Of a stretch of 37,698 nucleotides of DNA, positions 24,092-32,350 are shown piece by piece. Within the stretch, counting starts at the first letter, position 1; each line of letters begins with the position of its first letter. The position numbers and the translations under genes are program-made. The DNA is from Desulfobacula sp. (GTDB lineage Bacteria; Desulfobacterota; Desulfobacteria; Desulfobacterales; Desulfobacteraceae): contig VMSR01000176.1 in NCBI GenBank assembly GCA_013792075.1, forward strand, positions 1-37,698, written 5' to 3'. The notes below the pieces were generated by a model. The model was not told the DNA's origin. It saw only the letters and a list, made by a program, of their open reading frames with translations, and did not search any database.

Positions 24092-26581
24092 TTAAACAAT
24101 TGTAATATTGTTAGAACCGAATAGAGCATAATCAGCTGCTGTCATATCAATTGAACCAATAAGAGCAACAGCATCTCCATCATCTAATCCTGTAGCATTA
24201 CTACCGCCAGCACCAGCAGTATCTGCATGCAGAATTAATGCTCTAGCATTTGTAGTATCATACATCATAACATATACATCGTTATCACCAATGCCAGTTA
24301 TCTCAGCAGTTCCAATTGCTGCATCAAATGTAGCCTGCAAACTTGCACCTGCTGCTACACCAGTTGTTAACTTAGCAATATCAGCATTTGCAATACCTGC
24401 AACAAGACCAGAGTTTTGTGCAATGTTTTGAATTACTACACTACCAAGTACTTTAGCAGCCGCAACAGTAGCATCAAGCTGTGATAAAACACCTCCAGAA
24501 GCCGTAGCGAAATCAGCATCAGTAGAAGATAATTGAAGGATATCACCAGCTGTTAGAGTCGTTCCAACTGTAAAATCAGTAATTTGAGCTGATCCAACAT
24601 AAGATGCAGCAGATGCACTTGAACCATAAAGAATTACAGTATCATTACCGGCACCAGTTGTAATAATATCACCAGCAGCTGCTACTGTGGCTGCTAACGC
24701 TACAGAAACTGTATCATTACCGGCACCCAGGTTAAAAATATCACCAGCGGTACTACCGATGATAACATCGGCATTTGCTGTACCAGTAATTGTTGTTGCT
24801 ACTGTTCCTGCTCCACCATTTACTTGTAACGTAGCTGTTCCAGTCATACCGCCTGCATTAATGGTATCTGAAGCAACTGCACCAGTAAATATAATATTTT
24901 GGTTACCCGTAATATTAATAGCTTCTGTCGCAGCAGTTGCCGTTGATGTAAACGTACCGGCAAATGTATTAGCGCCACCTTGTGATACTATATTAATAGT
25001 TTCAAAGCCATTAAAAGTCATATTATCAGCAGCACCACCAGCATTACCCGCAGCTGCACTACCCACAACCAAATTTAAGACATCAGTAGTAGCTGTTCCT
25101 GCAGCGGTTGCTGCCAATGTATTACCAGCCATATTAAAGGTGCTTAAATTTAAAACGCTAGTGCCCGCTGTATATGCAATAGTACTTGGACCAGCACCAT
25201 TAGCAGCTAACGCCGCACCAGTAGCATTAAAGTTTGTTACAGAAAGTGCCCCGTTTAAACCAGCGACAGCAATAACATCCATTCCGGTAACCAATGTTCG
25301 ATTTACAGTAGCTGCAATCGCCTCAGCATTAGTTAAAACTAAAGTATCAGTTGTAGCAGTACCACCTGTAATAGTATCAGCAGCTGTAAAAGTGCCGTTC
25401 ATATTAATCTGTGCAGCAGCAGCAGCAGGACCTGTAATTGTCATCGCCTGGGTATTACCAGCGGCAACGGTTAGCGCCAACGCATTTCCTGTACCTGTAC
25501 CTGTCATTGTATTTGCATTAACAGTTGTTACTGTTGTATCAAGCAAAGCCAAAGTAAGGTTTTGAGCACCTGCAACATTAACAGTCGCCAATGAAGTACC
25601 TAATCCATCTGTCAATGTCGCACTATTTGCAACAAGACCGCTAGACGTAATAGAAATTGTCTCATAACCACTTGCTGCAGTTGCAGTACCAAAATTTAAA
25701 GGAGCTGCAGCTGTAACATTATTCAAAGTAACAGCTAAAGCATCAGCTGTTCCAGCTGATGCAGTATTGGCATTTGTTGTAGTAAAACCGACAGCTGAAT
25801 TTGTAAGAGAAAAAGTTGTCCATAAACCTTGGTTGTTAGTAACCGCGCTAGCAGCACCAGCAGGGTTACTAACATTCAAAGTGACAGCACTGGTATCACC
25901 AGAAATTAGGTTTAATGTCAGGCCTCCTGCCATCGGTTCAAGATTTATTGTTTCAATATTTTTAATGGTTGGCGCTACACTTGCCGTCATCTGAATATTA
26001 ATTGTATCTAAGCCAGCGCCACCATCAAGTACGTCTGCATTGTTGATGGTTGGTTGCACTCCTGCTGCTGAGAAGTTACGAGTCGCATCAAATGTATCGT
26101 TATTAATAGTTCCTGTAAATGCTGCACCGCTATCGGTACCAGTTGTAAGGGCGTAGCTTGTACCCGTAGCGCTTGCGATAGACGTACCATCGTCATTCAC
26201 TGCGGTACGACCCTCACCGGCACCATATACCAGATAATGATTCAGGGCACCACCTACTCCAATGCCAGCAGCGTCAACATCAGGGTTTGCAGCAAGATAG
26301 GCGAGCTCATTAAAATTAGCATAGGTTGCAGACGTTGCACGGCCTTCTGCATACCCAAAAGTTTGGTAATGAGTGAACGCTTCAAGGGCAGTCATGTTCT
26401 GAATGGCAGCTTCACTGTTTGCTCTGTAATACTGAGCATTAAACCATGCGTTGGGGGTACGGCCTTCAGCAGCACCGAAACGTTCATAATGGGACAGAGC
26501 TGAACCAGACCAGTTCGCAGCTACATCTGCATTCTGAGTGATGTAATAAGTTGCATTAAAAAAAGTTCCTGATAATGCCAT
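24092..26581 (-). CDS. RsaA-like S-layer protein with N-terminal HY/EGR repeats, T1SS substrate
   Basis: The 829-residue protein is rich in Ala, Thr, Gly, Asn and Asp and very poor in Lys and Cys, as S-layer proteins are. Its first ~130 residues contain three HY/EGR repeats (for example YYITQNADVAANW with HYERFGAAEGRTP). It continues with FTGTINNDTFDATR, DVLDGGAGLDTINIQM and IKNIETINLEPM, a pattern I know from Caulobacter RsaA-type S-layer proteins, and has sparse RTX motifs near residues 620-660 (NLGAGNDTV, TTGAGNDTV). The C-terminus (VYVMMYDTTNARALILHAD to NNITIV) resembles the T1SS secretion region of RsaA. There is no signal peptide. AAAAGGAG lies eight bases before the ATG at 26581. Codons end mostly in A or T, unlike neighbouring operons, consistent with very high expression or a separate origin. 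Confidence 0.85.
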   Translation of the reverse strand: MALSGTFFNATYYITQNADVAANWSGSALSHYERFGAAEGRTPNAWFNAQYYRANSEAAIQNMTALEAFTHYQTFGYAEGRATSATYANFNELAYLAANPDVDAAGIGVGGALNHYLVYGAGEGRTAVNDDGTSIASATGTSYALTTGTDSGAAFTGTINNDTFDATRNFSAAGVQPTINNADVLDGGAGLDTINIQMTASVAPTIKNIETINLEPMAGGLTLNLISGDTSAVTLNVSNPAGAASAVTNNQGLWTTFSLTNSAVGFTTTNANTASAGTADALAVTLNNVTAAAPLNFGTATAASGYETISITSSGLVANSATLTDGLGTSLATVNVAGAQNLTLALLDTTVTTVNANTMTGTGTGNALALTVAAGNTQAMTITGPAAAAAQINMNGTFTAADTITGGTATTDTLVLTNAEAIAATVNRTLVTGMDVIAVAGLNGALSVTNFNATGAALAANGAGPSTIAYTAGTSVLNLSTFNMAGNTLAATAAGTATTDVLNLVVGSAAAGNAGGAADNMTFNGFETINIVSQGGANTFAGTFTSTATAATEAINITGNQNIIFTGAVASDTINAGGMTGTATLQVNGGAGTVATTITGTANADVIIGSTAGDIFNLGAGNDTVSVALAATVAAAGDIITTGAGNDTVILYGSSASAASYVGSAQITDFTVGTTLTAGDILQLSSTDADFATASGGVLSQLDATVAAAKVLGSVVIQNIAQNSGLVAGIANADIAKLTTGVAAGASLQATFDAAIGTAEITGIGDNDVYVMMYDTTNARALILHADTAGAGGSNATGLDDGDAVALIGSIDMTAADYALFGSNNITIV

Positions 26582-26589
26582 GATTTTTT

Positions 26590-26686
26590 CTCCTTTTAAT
26601 TAATTAAAATTTACAGACTCAAGTCTGCATTGGCCAAAATTTATAATAGTTCCATGTCATATATAAAGTTGAGATGGAATTGTCAA
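26590..26686 (-). promoter_or_regulatory. Strong promoter and structured leader of the S-layer gene
   Basis: On the minus strand, TTGACA (complement of 26681-26686) and TATATG (complement of 26658-26663) are 17 bases apart, predicting a start near 26651 and a leader of about 70 bases. The leader contains a hairpin CAGACT-CA-AGTCTG (26614-26627) and a perfect 16-base palindrome TTTTAATTAATTAAAA (26594-26609) whose end overlaps the ribosome site AAAAGGAG (26590-26597). Stable leaders are common for abundant S-layer messages. Confidence 0.7.
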
Positions 26687-26746
26687 GCCTGTTTCGTTAG
26701 TTTTTAAGGTGTTCCACGTTATTTTTGTATTTGTTTTCCGCGTAAA

Positions 26747-27199
26747 TTATGTTTGCGCGGGTTCCATTTGCATTTTTATCATCCAGGATGCCCATGAGTG
26801 GATGTAGGTGTCGGTTAATTCCCGTTTTCTAAGGCCGGTCCAGGATTTTAAAATTTCATCCCATTGTCTGGACGAAATGGGCAGGATATTATCCTGAAAA
26901 GATGCGCCGGAAAAGGTGTTATTCTGTTCAAAAAGTTCATGATGGTGGCAGATTACCATATCAAATACAGATCTTATATAAAACATTCGGGCTGCAATAC
27001 GCAAGGGAAAATCTGTGGTGCCAGCCCAATTTCTGAAACGCTCTAAGGATTCCCCTGGTTTGATCGCCATCTGAGCGGTATCTTCAGTGGTGCATATCCT
27101 GAAAGTATGCGCCAGAAATTTTCGTAAAGACAAGGGGACAGTATCAAACCAAATGATAAAAGCTTCCCAGGGGGTGATTATTTTTTTAGCATCATCCAT
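26747..27199 (-). CDS. Protein of unknown function, coupled to the CAP-domain gene
   Basis: The 150-residue protein is not recognised. It has no signal peptide or obvious membrane span, is rich in aromatic residues (many Trp and Phe, for example WEAFIIWFDTVPLSLRKFL) and contains HHHELFEQNN near the middle. The ATG at 27199 is one base after the stop of the upstream CAP-domain gene, with GGAGG nine bases before it, so it is translated from the same message. It lies immediately upstream of the S-layer promoter. The tight coupling suggests a function with the secreted CAP protein, but the location would be cytoplasmic. Confidence 0.7.
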   Translation of the reverse strand: MDDAKKIITPWEAFIIWFDTVPLSLRKFLAHTFRICTTEDTAQMAIKPGESLERFRNWAGTTDFPLRIAARMFYIRSVFDMVICHHHELFEQNNTFSGASFQDNILPISSRQWDEILKSWTGLRKRELTDTYIHSWASWMIKMQMEPAQT

Positions 27200-27200
27200 C

Positions 27201-28547
27201 TTATTGGGCCTCCACGATCAGTTCAAGAAACTGATCTTTGGTAAGGACCAAAAGCTGTCCGGAACGCTTGCCTTTGTTTATGGTCTCAATATTGTATTCC
27301 ACATTATTGGGCAGGGTCAGGGAAAACTGTCCGGCCTTGTTTGTGTAAATAGTCCTTACCTTTAATCCGGTGCGGTTGTCATAGACTGATATCAGCAGGT
27401 CTGATGCATCTTCACCTGGGGTATATGCCCCGTTTGAATCTGAATCAGTATAAACCACTCCGTAAATCCTTGAGAGTCCTGTGTCTTCTTTATAGTCATA
27501 TCCTGAAACCATGGTCAGCTTAATGGAATTATAGGAGTTGTTTCCCACTGCATACAGGGCCGGGCCGATCTCGTTCCAAGCTGGATTAAAAATAGCGTCT
27601 CTTGTCGGATATGCCGCAACCTCTCTTACCATGAGAGAGGAAAAAATCCACCTGGCCAGGGTATTGGAGTCAGCACTGGGAAAACGTTCAAGAACATTTG
27701 TGTATCCCACATCAGGCTGGGGAAATCCAAAGTACAGGGCATGGGCATGGACATCAACCTCATTATGTAGAACTGTCTGGGAGGCAGAAATCAGGGCGTC
27801 GTTAAAAAAGAGCGGGGTATATCCCCCTGGCAGAAAATCTAAATTGAAAGACAGGTAGGTTTCAGCCTGGTCAGGATAGGCCCGGACCTGGTTGAGCATA
27901 TTTATCACCTGAACCTCTGATTTCAGCAGAGAGGATGAGAAACAGGTGTAAACAAAAAACGCATTGTTATGCCTTGAGTCCACCTGAAGCTGACCTGCCC
28001 TGATGGCCGTTCCCATCTGTCTGAATTGAGGAGAAAGTAGAATACGTTTACCTTCGTAGGAAGCATCCAGTTCGTTTTTAAACTGATTATTAATCACCAG
28101 GCCAATGGCAGTCTGGGCGTCCATTAGATTGTAAAAAGAGACTATGCCTGAAACGGTTCCCTCAGCCGCATATTCTATATTCATTGTGGTAACCGCTTTG
28201 GATACAGCTGTGCCCGCATCATCAAGATAGAGGATTTCACTGCCGCTTGCTGAATAGTCTTCTGCGTTTTGAATTGAGGCCTGGGTGGTTAAAGAATATG
28301 AGTATGCAACTACCCCCAGTCCCTGGGTAATCCCGGACAGCCATGGCTGCTGTTCTAGTAATAGTGCACGGTTATAGCCCAATTGCTCAGCATAGGCCAG
28401 GGGGTTGTTGCGCATTCGGTTGACCATATCAAGGGCATAGGCTTCGTTGCTCAGGCTTGTTTTTGCCCTGGCAATCTCCTGTGTTGAACAGAGAATGCTG
28501 GTCACCAAAGCAAAAACAAAACAAGTTTTCCATATTTTTAAAATCAT
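27201..28547 (-). CDS. Secreted protein with two CAP/SCP-like domains and a C-terminal Cna-B-like domain
   Basis: The 448-residue protein has a Sec signal peptide (MILKIWKT, then a hydrophobic core, probable cleavage after ARA near residue 28). The first CAP (SCP/PR-1, YkwD-like) domain begins MVNRMRNNPLAYAEQLGY near residue 41; a second, weaker copy begins MLNQVRAYPDQAETYL near residue 214. From about residue 358, YGVVYTDSDSNGAYTPGED followed by VYDNRTGLKVRTIYTNKAGQ fits a prealbumin-like Cna-B/SdrD-type fold. CAP proteins occur on bacterial surfaces; their role is mostly unknown. An in-frame ATG at 28571 would add eight residues; I prefer 28547 because it gives a compact signal peptide, but neither has a clear ribosome site. 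It is followed by a one-base gap to the next gene. Confidence 0.8.
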   Translation of the reverse strand: MILKIWKTCFVFALVTSILCSTQEIARAKTSLSNEAYALDMVNRMRNNPLAYAEQLGYNRALLLEQQPWLSGITQGLGVVAYSYSLTTQASIQNAEDYSASGSEILYLDDAGTAVSKAVTTMNIEYAAEGTVSGIVSFYNLMDAQTAIGLVINNQFKNELDASYEGKRILLSPQFRQMGTAIRAGQLQVDSRHNNAFFVYTCFSSSLLKSEVQVINMLNQVRAYPDQAETYLSFNLDFLPGGYTPLFFNDALISASQTVLHNEVDVHAHALYFGFPQPDVGYTNVLERFPSADSNTLARWIFSSLMVREVAAYPTRDAIFNPAWNEIGPALYAVGNNSYNSIKLTMVSGYDYKEDTGLSRIYGVVYTDSDSNGAYTPGEDASDLLISVYDNRTGLKVRTIYTNKAGQFSLTLPNNVEYNIETINKGKRSGQLLVLTKDQFLELIVEAQ

Positions 28548-28904
28548 ATGTGAGACTATAGCAAAAGACATGCCAGGCTGAAAAGCCTGTAATGGCAGCG
28601 TGCTGGTTCTTTGTGCTGTCTGTTGTTGGCCAGAATCGGTCAGATCTGGCCAGTGATCTGTTCAGGAAATCAAATAGGGTGTGTTGATGGCACATAGGAT
28701 TGCCATTGAGGCAGTTTCCGACTATCATCCAAATAGCGATGAATTTGTCTTGCGCATTCCCGGTATAATGTTTTATATAAGGGATTCGTTTTAGATATGG
28801 TGATATCTCACCTCCTGGAAGGCCTATTACCAGGAAGACCTTTATTATGCGCTGTCATCTGTTTGGGGGCCTAATCGGATGACCTATGTGTTATTGGAGA
28901 TGGT
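28548..28904. other. Divergent intergenic region between CAP and TolC genes
   Basis: This 357-base gap has no convincing gene. It contains two overlapping hairpins that cannot form together: GGCCAG (28628-28633) with CTGGCC (28646-28651), and CAGATC (28641-28646) with GATCTG (28655-28660). Nearer the TolC start are GGTGA-TATC-TCACC (28799-28812) and TCCTGG/CCAGGA (28813-28818 and 28830-28835). TATAAT-like sequence occurs near 28766 without a good -35. It presumably holds promoters for both divergent genes. Confidence 0.4.
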
Positions 28905-30224
28905 TTGAAAAATAAATTATTACACGGTTTAATTGTTTTGTTTGTACTGGGTGTTTTGCCGGTGTGCCATGCCCGGACCACTCTGACTTTGAAGCAATGC
29001 CTGGACTATGGTCTTGTCAACAGTCCTTCTATTAAAGCGGCTGATTATGCCGTGGCGGCATTGGAAGAAAACAGGAAATCTGCCCGTGCAGATTTTTTAC
29101 CCTCCCTGTCCACCTCCTATTCATATAATCGCCTTGAGAACATCAGTTCCAAAGGGGTTTCAGATACGGATTATCTTAATCAGGACATGAGAACCTTTGC
29201 CCTTAGATTGTCACAGGTCCTTTACGCGGGCAACCGACTTGTCAATTCGTATGACAAAGCAAAACTTGACATGGAGAGAAAGGCTGCGGACCGGAGACTG
29301 GCAGAACTGGAGTTGTCCTATAATATCCAGGCAACTTTTTTCCAGCTCATGGGGGCAGAGCTGAATGTCAAGATTTTAAAAGAATCTGTGGCTCGTCTTG
29401 AGGAGGGGGTGAAGTCTGCCAACGCCTATCTGGAAAAATCTTTGATTTCCTATTCGGAAGTGTTGAGCGCCCAGGTGGACCTGGCAGATGCCGAGCAGCG
29501 GCTGAGCAAGGCAAAAAATGATGTTAATCGGAAACGGGTGGCGCTCTTTTCATTGATGAACCATCCGATCTCAGAGGAGGTGGTCTTTGAAGGAGGGCTT
29601 GAGTTCTTTGCCGGAGACTATCCGTCGGATTTTGAGGCGTGCTGGCACATCGCAAAATCAAACCGTCCTGATCTTGAAAGCCTGGCCAAGCAGGTGGCCA
29701 TGTCAGAAAAAGATGCCGATATTGCGATGGGTTCATATTTGCCTCTGGTAAAGCTGGATCTGGGGTATAATGACCAGAATAGAGATTATGAATCTTTAGC
29801 GGCGTATAACTATGATCGGGATCAGCGGAACAGATACTGGTCGGCCGGGGTCAATGCCTCCTGGGAACTGTTTGACGGCGGACGGGCCTGGTATCAAAAT
29901 CAGAAAAGTTCCCTGGATGCGGCCCAGATTAAAGAAAATATCAAAAAAGTCCAGCTGTCTATCCAGGAAGGCATCCGCCAGGCATTGTTTTCCATTTCTG
30001 AAGCCGAGCATCGGACCCGGGGGGCTCTGGGGGCAGTTGGGGCTGCCGAAGAAAATTACAAAGTTGAAAGCCGCAGGCTGGAAGCGGGGTTGACGACCGT
30101 TCCGCTTTTGCTGGATGCCCAGATCCGGCTCACCCGGGCGCAGGGCAACTACACCCAGGCGTTGTTGGATTATCAGCTGAGCCGTTCTGAGCTTGAGTTT
30201 ATGATCGGTGAAAAGGATAAATAA
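28905..30224 (+). CDS. TolC-family outer membrane efflux/secretion channel
   Basis: The 439-residue protein has a signal peptide (MKNKLLHGLIVLFVLGVLPVCHA, cut after CHA) and the two-fold repeated coiled-coil/beta architecture of TolC-type outer membrane factors. It begins TLTLKQCLDYGLVNSPSIKA, has YSEVLSAQVDLADAEQRL in the first half and AGLTTVPLLLDAQIRLTRAQ in the second. It would form the outer membrane exit for the T1SS whose ABC and adaptor genes lie at 14628-20897. The start is a TTG at 28905 with GGAG at 28896-28899. Lying before a glycosyltransferase gene in the same direction, it may be co-transcribed with the rhamnose genes. Length is normal for the family. Confidence 0.92.
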   Translation: MKNKLLHGLIVLFVLGVLPVCHARTTLTLKQCLDYGLVNSPSIKAADYAVAALEENRKSARADFLPSLSTSYSYNRLENISSKGVSDTDYLNQDMRTFALRLSQVLYAGNRLVNSYDKAKLDMERKAADRRLAELELSYNIQATFFQLMGAELNVKILKESVARLEEGVKSANAYLEKSLISYSEVLSAQVDLADAEQRLSKAKNDVNRKRVALFSLMNHPISEEVVFEGGLEFFAGDYPSDFEACWHIAKSNRPDLESLAKQVAMSEKDADIAMGSYLPLVKLDLGYNDQNRDYESLAAYNYDRDQRNRYWSAGVNASWELFDGGRAWYQNQKSSLDAAQIKENIKKVQLSIQEGIRQALFSISEAEHRTRGALGAVGAAEENYKVESRRLEAGLTTVPLLLDAQIRLTRAQGNYTQALLDYQLSRSELEFMIGEKDK

Positions 30225-30231
30225 AGCACCC

Positions 30232-31209
30232 ATGGGTTCCCAAGAAATAGGCATTTTGCTGGGGGTTTACAATGGTGCGGATTTTCTGGACGAACAGATT
30301 CAAAGCTATCTGGATCAGGGCCATGGTGCCTGGCGGGTTCTGGCACGGGATGATGCCTCAACCGATGCGTCCCTTGAGATTTTGAACCGGTATTCTCAAA
30401 CGGACAGCAGAATTCATCTCATCTCAGATCAGGAGTCAAATCTTGGGGTTGTCGGTAATTTTTCCGCATTGATGAAGGCTGCTTTGGAAACGGATATGCC
30501 CTATTTCGCTTTTTCAGATCAGGATGATGTCTGGCATCCGGACAAATTGTCTGCTCTGTTGGGGGTCATGAAGGAGGCAGAAGTCGCCTGTCCGGGAAAG
30601 CCGGTACTGGTCCATTCGGATGCAGAGGTTGTGGACACCCACTTAAATACTGTTTGCCCTTCGTTTATGGCGTATCAGGGGATCTGTCATAATCGTGTAA
30701 ATCCATTGAATAACCTGCTGGTTCAGAATTTTGTGACCGGGTGCACCCTGATGGTGAACCGAAAGCTTTTGGAACTGGCATATCCGGTGCCGGAAGCCGC
30801 GTTGATGCATGACTGGTGGCTTGCGCTTTGTGCGGCGGTCAGTGGCCGCATTGAATTTGCAGACCGGCCTTTAATCCGATACCGTCAGCACCGCAACAAT
30901 CAGGTCGGGGCAAAATCGGTTACCCTATATCTGAACCCGTTCACCGGCAGATGGTATAGCGCCTGGGAATCCGGTCGTCAGCATTTTGCCCAGTCTGTTC
31001 GGCAGGCAGGGGCATTGGCGGATCGAATGGCGGAATATGGGGTGGCAGACAGGCATATCCGTCTGGTCAAGGCATATGCGTCATTGCTGGAGTTGACACC
31101 GGTCAACCGTGTCCGGTGCCTTTACCGTCACGGCATCCGTTCACAGACCTCTATTCGGCAGGCGCTTATGATATCCCGGCTCTTCTTCATACCCAGGCAT
31201 CGCAAATAA
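30232..31209 (+). CDS. GT2 family glycosyltransferase (rhamnosyltransferase-like)
   Basis: The 325-residue protein has a GT-A family 2 fold: IGILLGVYNGADFLDEQIQS at the N-terminus, LARDDASTDASLEIL, FAFSDQDDVWHPDKL (about residue 95) with the metal-binding Asp residues, and a central FVTGCTLMVNRKLLELA followed by MHDWWLALCAA. This pattern is typical of enzymes that add rhamnose to O-antigens. The start is uncertain: ATG 30232 gives the normal N-terminus, and an in-frame GTG at 30208 would add eight residues and overlap the tolC end; neither has a strong ribosome site. The rfbBACD genes follow directly, supporting a rhamnose donor by context. Confidence 0.88.
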   Translation: MGSQEIGILLGVYNGADFLDEQIQSYLDQGHGAWRVLARDDASTDASLEILNRYSQTDSRIHLISDQESNLGVVGNFSALMKAALETDMPYFAFSDQDDVWHPDKLSALLGVMKEAEVACPGKPVLVHSDAEVVDTHLNTVCPSFMAYQGICHNRVNPLNNLLVQNFVTGCTLMVNRKLLELAYPVPEAALMHDWWLALCAAVSGRIEFADRPLIRYRQHRNNQVGAKSVTLYLNPFTGRWYSAWESGRQHFAQSVRQAGALADRMAEYGVADRHIRLVKAYASLLELTPVNRVRCLYRHGIRSQTSIRQALMISRLFFIPRHRK

Positions 31210-31278
31210 AAAGACGGTCACCCATTGTGTTTCGATAATAGTTTGGATAAAAAAATTAAGGAGAAGCAAGACAAAGGC

Positions 31279-32331
31279 ATGAAAACAATTCTGGTTACCG
31301 GCGGTTCCGGATTTATCGGGACCAATTTTGTTAAATACGTCATGACGCATTACCCCCAGTGGAACATCCTCAACCTGGATGCCCTGACCTATGCGGGCAA
31401 CCCTGAAAACCATCGGGAGCTTTCGGATGATCCCCGGTATACATTTGTCCACGGGGACATCCTGGATGCCGGTCTGCTCAAAAAATTGTTTGATGCCCAC
31501 CGGTTTGACGGTGTGTTTCATTTTGCGGCCGAGTCCCATGTGGACCGGTCCATCACAGGACCCGAGGTTTTTTTGAACACCAATATCATGGGCACCTTCA
31601 AGCTGCTGGAAGCAAGCCTCAGCCATTTTCGGAAAAACAAACCGGCTGATTTCAGATTTCTCCATGTGTCCACGGATGAGGTCTATGGCAGTCTTGGGTT
31701 TGAAGACCCGGCCTTTAGGGAAGATACTCCCTATGACCCTTCCAGCCCCTATTCCGCCTCAAAGGCCTCTTCAGACCATTTTGCCAAAGCCTATTTTAAA
31801 ACCTATGGCCTGCCCGTGGTGGTGACCAATTGTTCCAACAATTACGGGCCCTATCAGTTTCCGGAAAAACTGATCCCCCTGGTGATTTTAAATATTCTGG
31901 ATAAAAAACCGTTGCCGGTTTACGGGAAAGGCGAGAATATCCGGGACTGGCTGTATGTGGCAGATCACTGCGAAGCTTTGGCCAAGGTTTTTGAAAAGGG
32001 AACAGCCGGTGAAACCTATAACATCGGCGGCGGAGAGGAAAAAAACAATCTGGAGGTGGTTCAGACCCTTTGTGATCTGGTGGATCAAAAAACAGGAAAG
32101 AACGGCACCAGCCGGGATCTTATTACCTTTGTAGCGGACCGGCCCGGCCATGACATCCGGTATGCCATCAACTCGGACAAGACCCGGGATGAGATCGGTT
32201 TTACAGCAAGGTATTCTTTTGAACAGGCCTTGTCTGACACCATAGACTGGTATCTGGAAAATTTGGACTGGGTCAGATCAATTCAAACCGGTGAATACCG
32301 GCAATGGATTGAAAAACAATATGGACGGTAA
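31279..32331 (+). CDS. rfbB: dTDP-glucose 4,6-dehydratase
   Basis: The 350-residue enzyme converts dTDP-glucose to dTDP-4-dehydro-6-deoxyglucose, step two of dTDP-L-rhamnose synthesis. It has the NAD-binding motif GGSGFIGTNF at the N-terminus, HFAAESHVDRSI near residue 80, the catalytic STDEVYGSLG and YSASKASSDH (Tyr-x-x-x-Lys), and NCSNNYGPYQFPEKLIPL, all diagnostic of RfbB/RmlB. I chose ATG 31279 because the Rossmann motif then begins at once; an upstream start at 31225 would add 18 residues that do not belong to the family. AAGGAG at 31258-31263 is somewhat distant. It heads the rfbB-A-C-D set. Confidence 0.95.
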   Translation: MKTILVTGGSGFIGTNFVKYVMTHYPQWNILNLDALTYAGNPENHRELSDDPRYTFVHGDILDAGLLKKLFDAHRFDGVFHFAAESHVDRSITGPEVFLNTNIMGTFKLLEASLSHFRKNKPADFRFLHVSTDEVYGSLGFEDPAFREDTPYDPSSPYSASKASSDHFAKAYFKTYGLPVVVTNCSNNYGPYQFPEKLIPLVILNILDKKPLPVYGKGENIRDWLYVADHCEALAKVFEKGTAGETYNIGGGEEKNNLEVVQTLCDLVDQKTGKNGTSRDLITFVADRPGHDIRYAINSDKTRDEIGFTARYSFEQALSDTIDWYLENLDWVRSIQTGEYRQWIEKQYGR

Positions 32332-32350
32332 ACACTAAAAGAGGCATTCA

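Noticed and set aside
24687-25565. 292-codon plus-strand ORF within the S-layer gene
   Set aside because: Low-complexity Ala/Val/Pro translation is the antisense of an Ala/Thr-rich gene with A/T-ending codons, which lacks antisense stops. No ribosome site or domain.
28429-28728. 99-codon minus-strand ORF across the CAP gene start
   Set aside because: It overlaps the CAP signal peptide in another frame, and its product has no recognisable feature or ribosome site.
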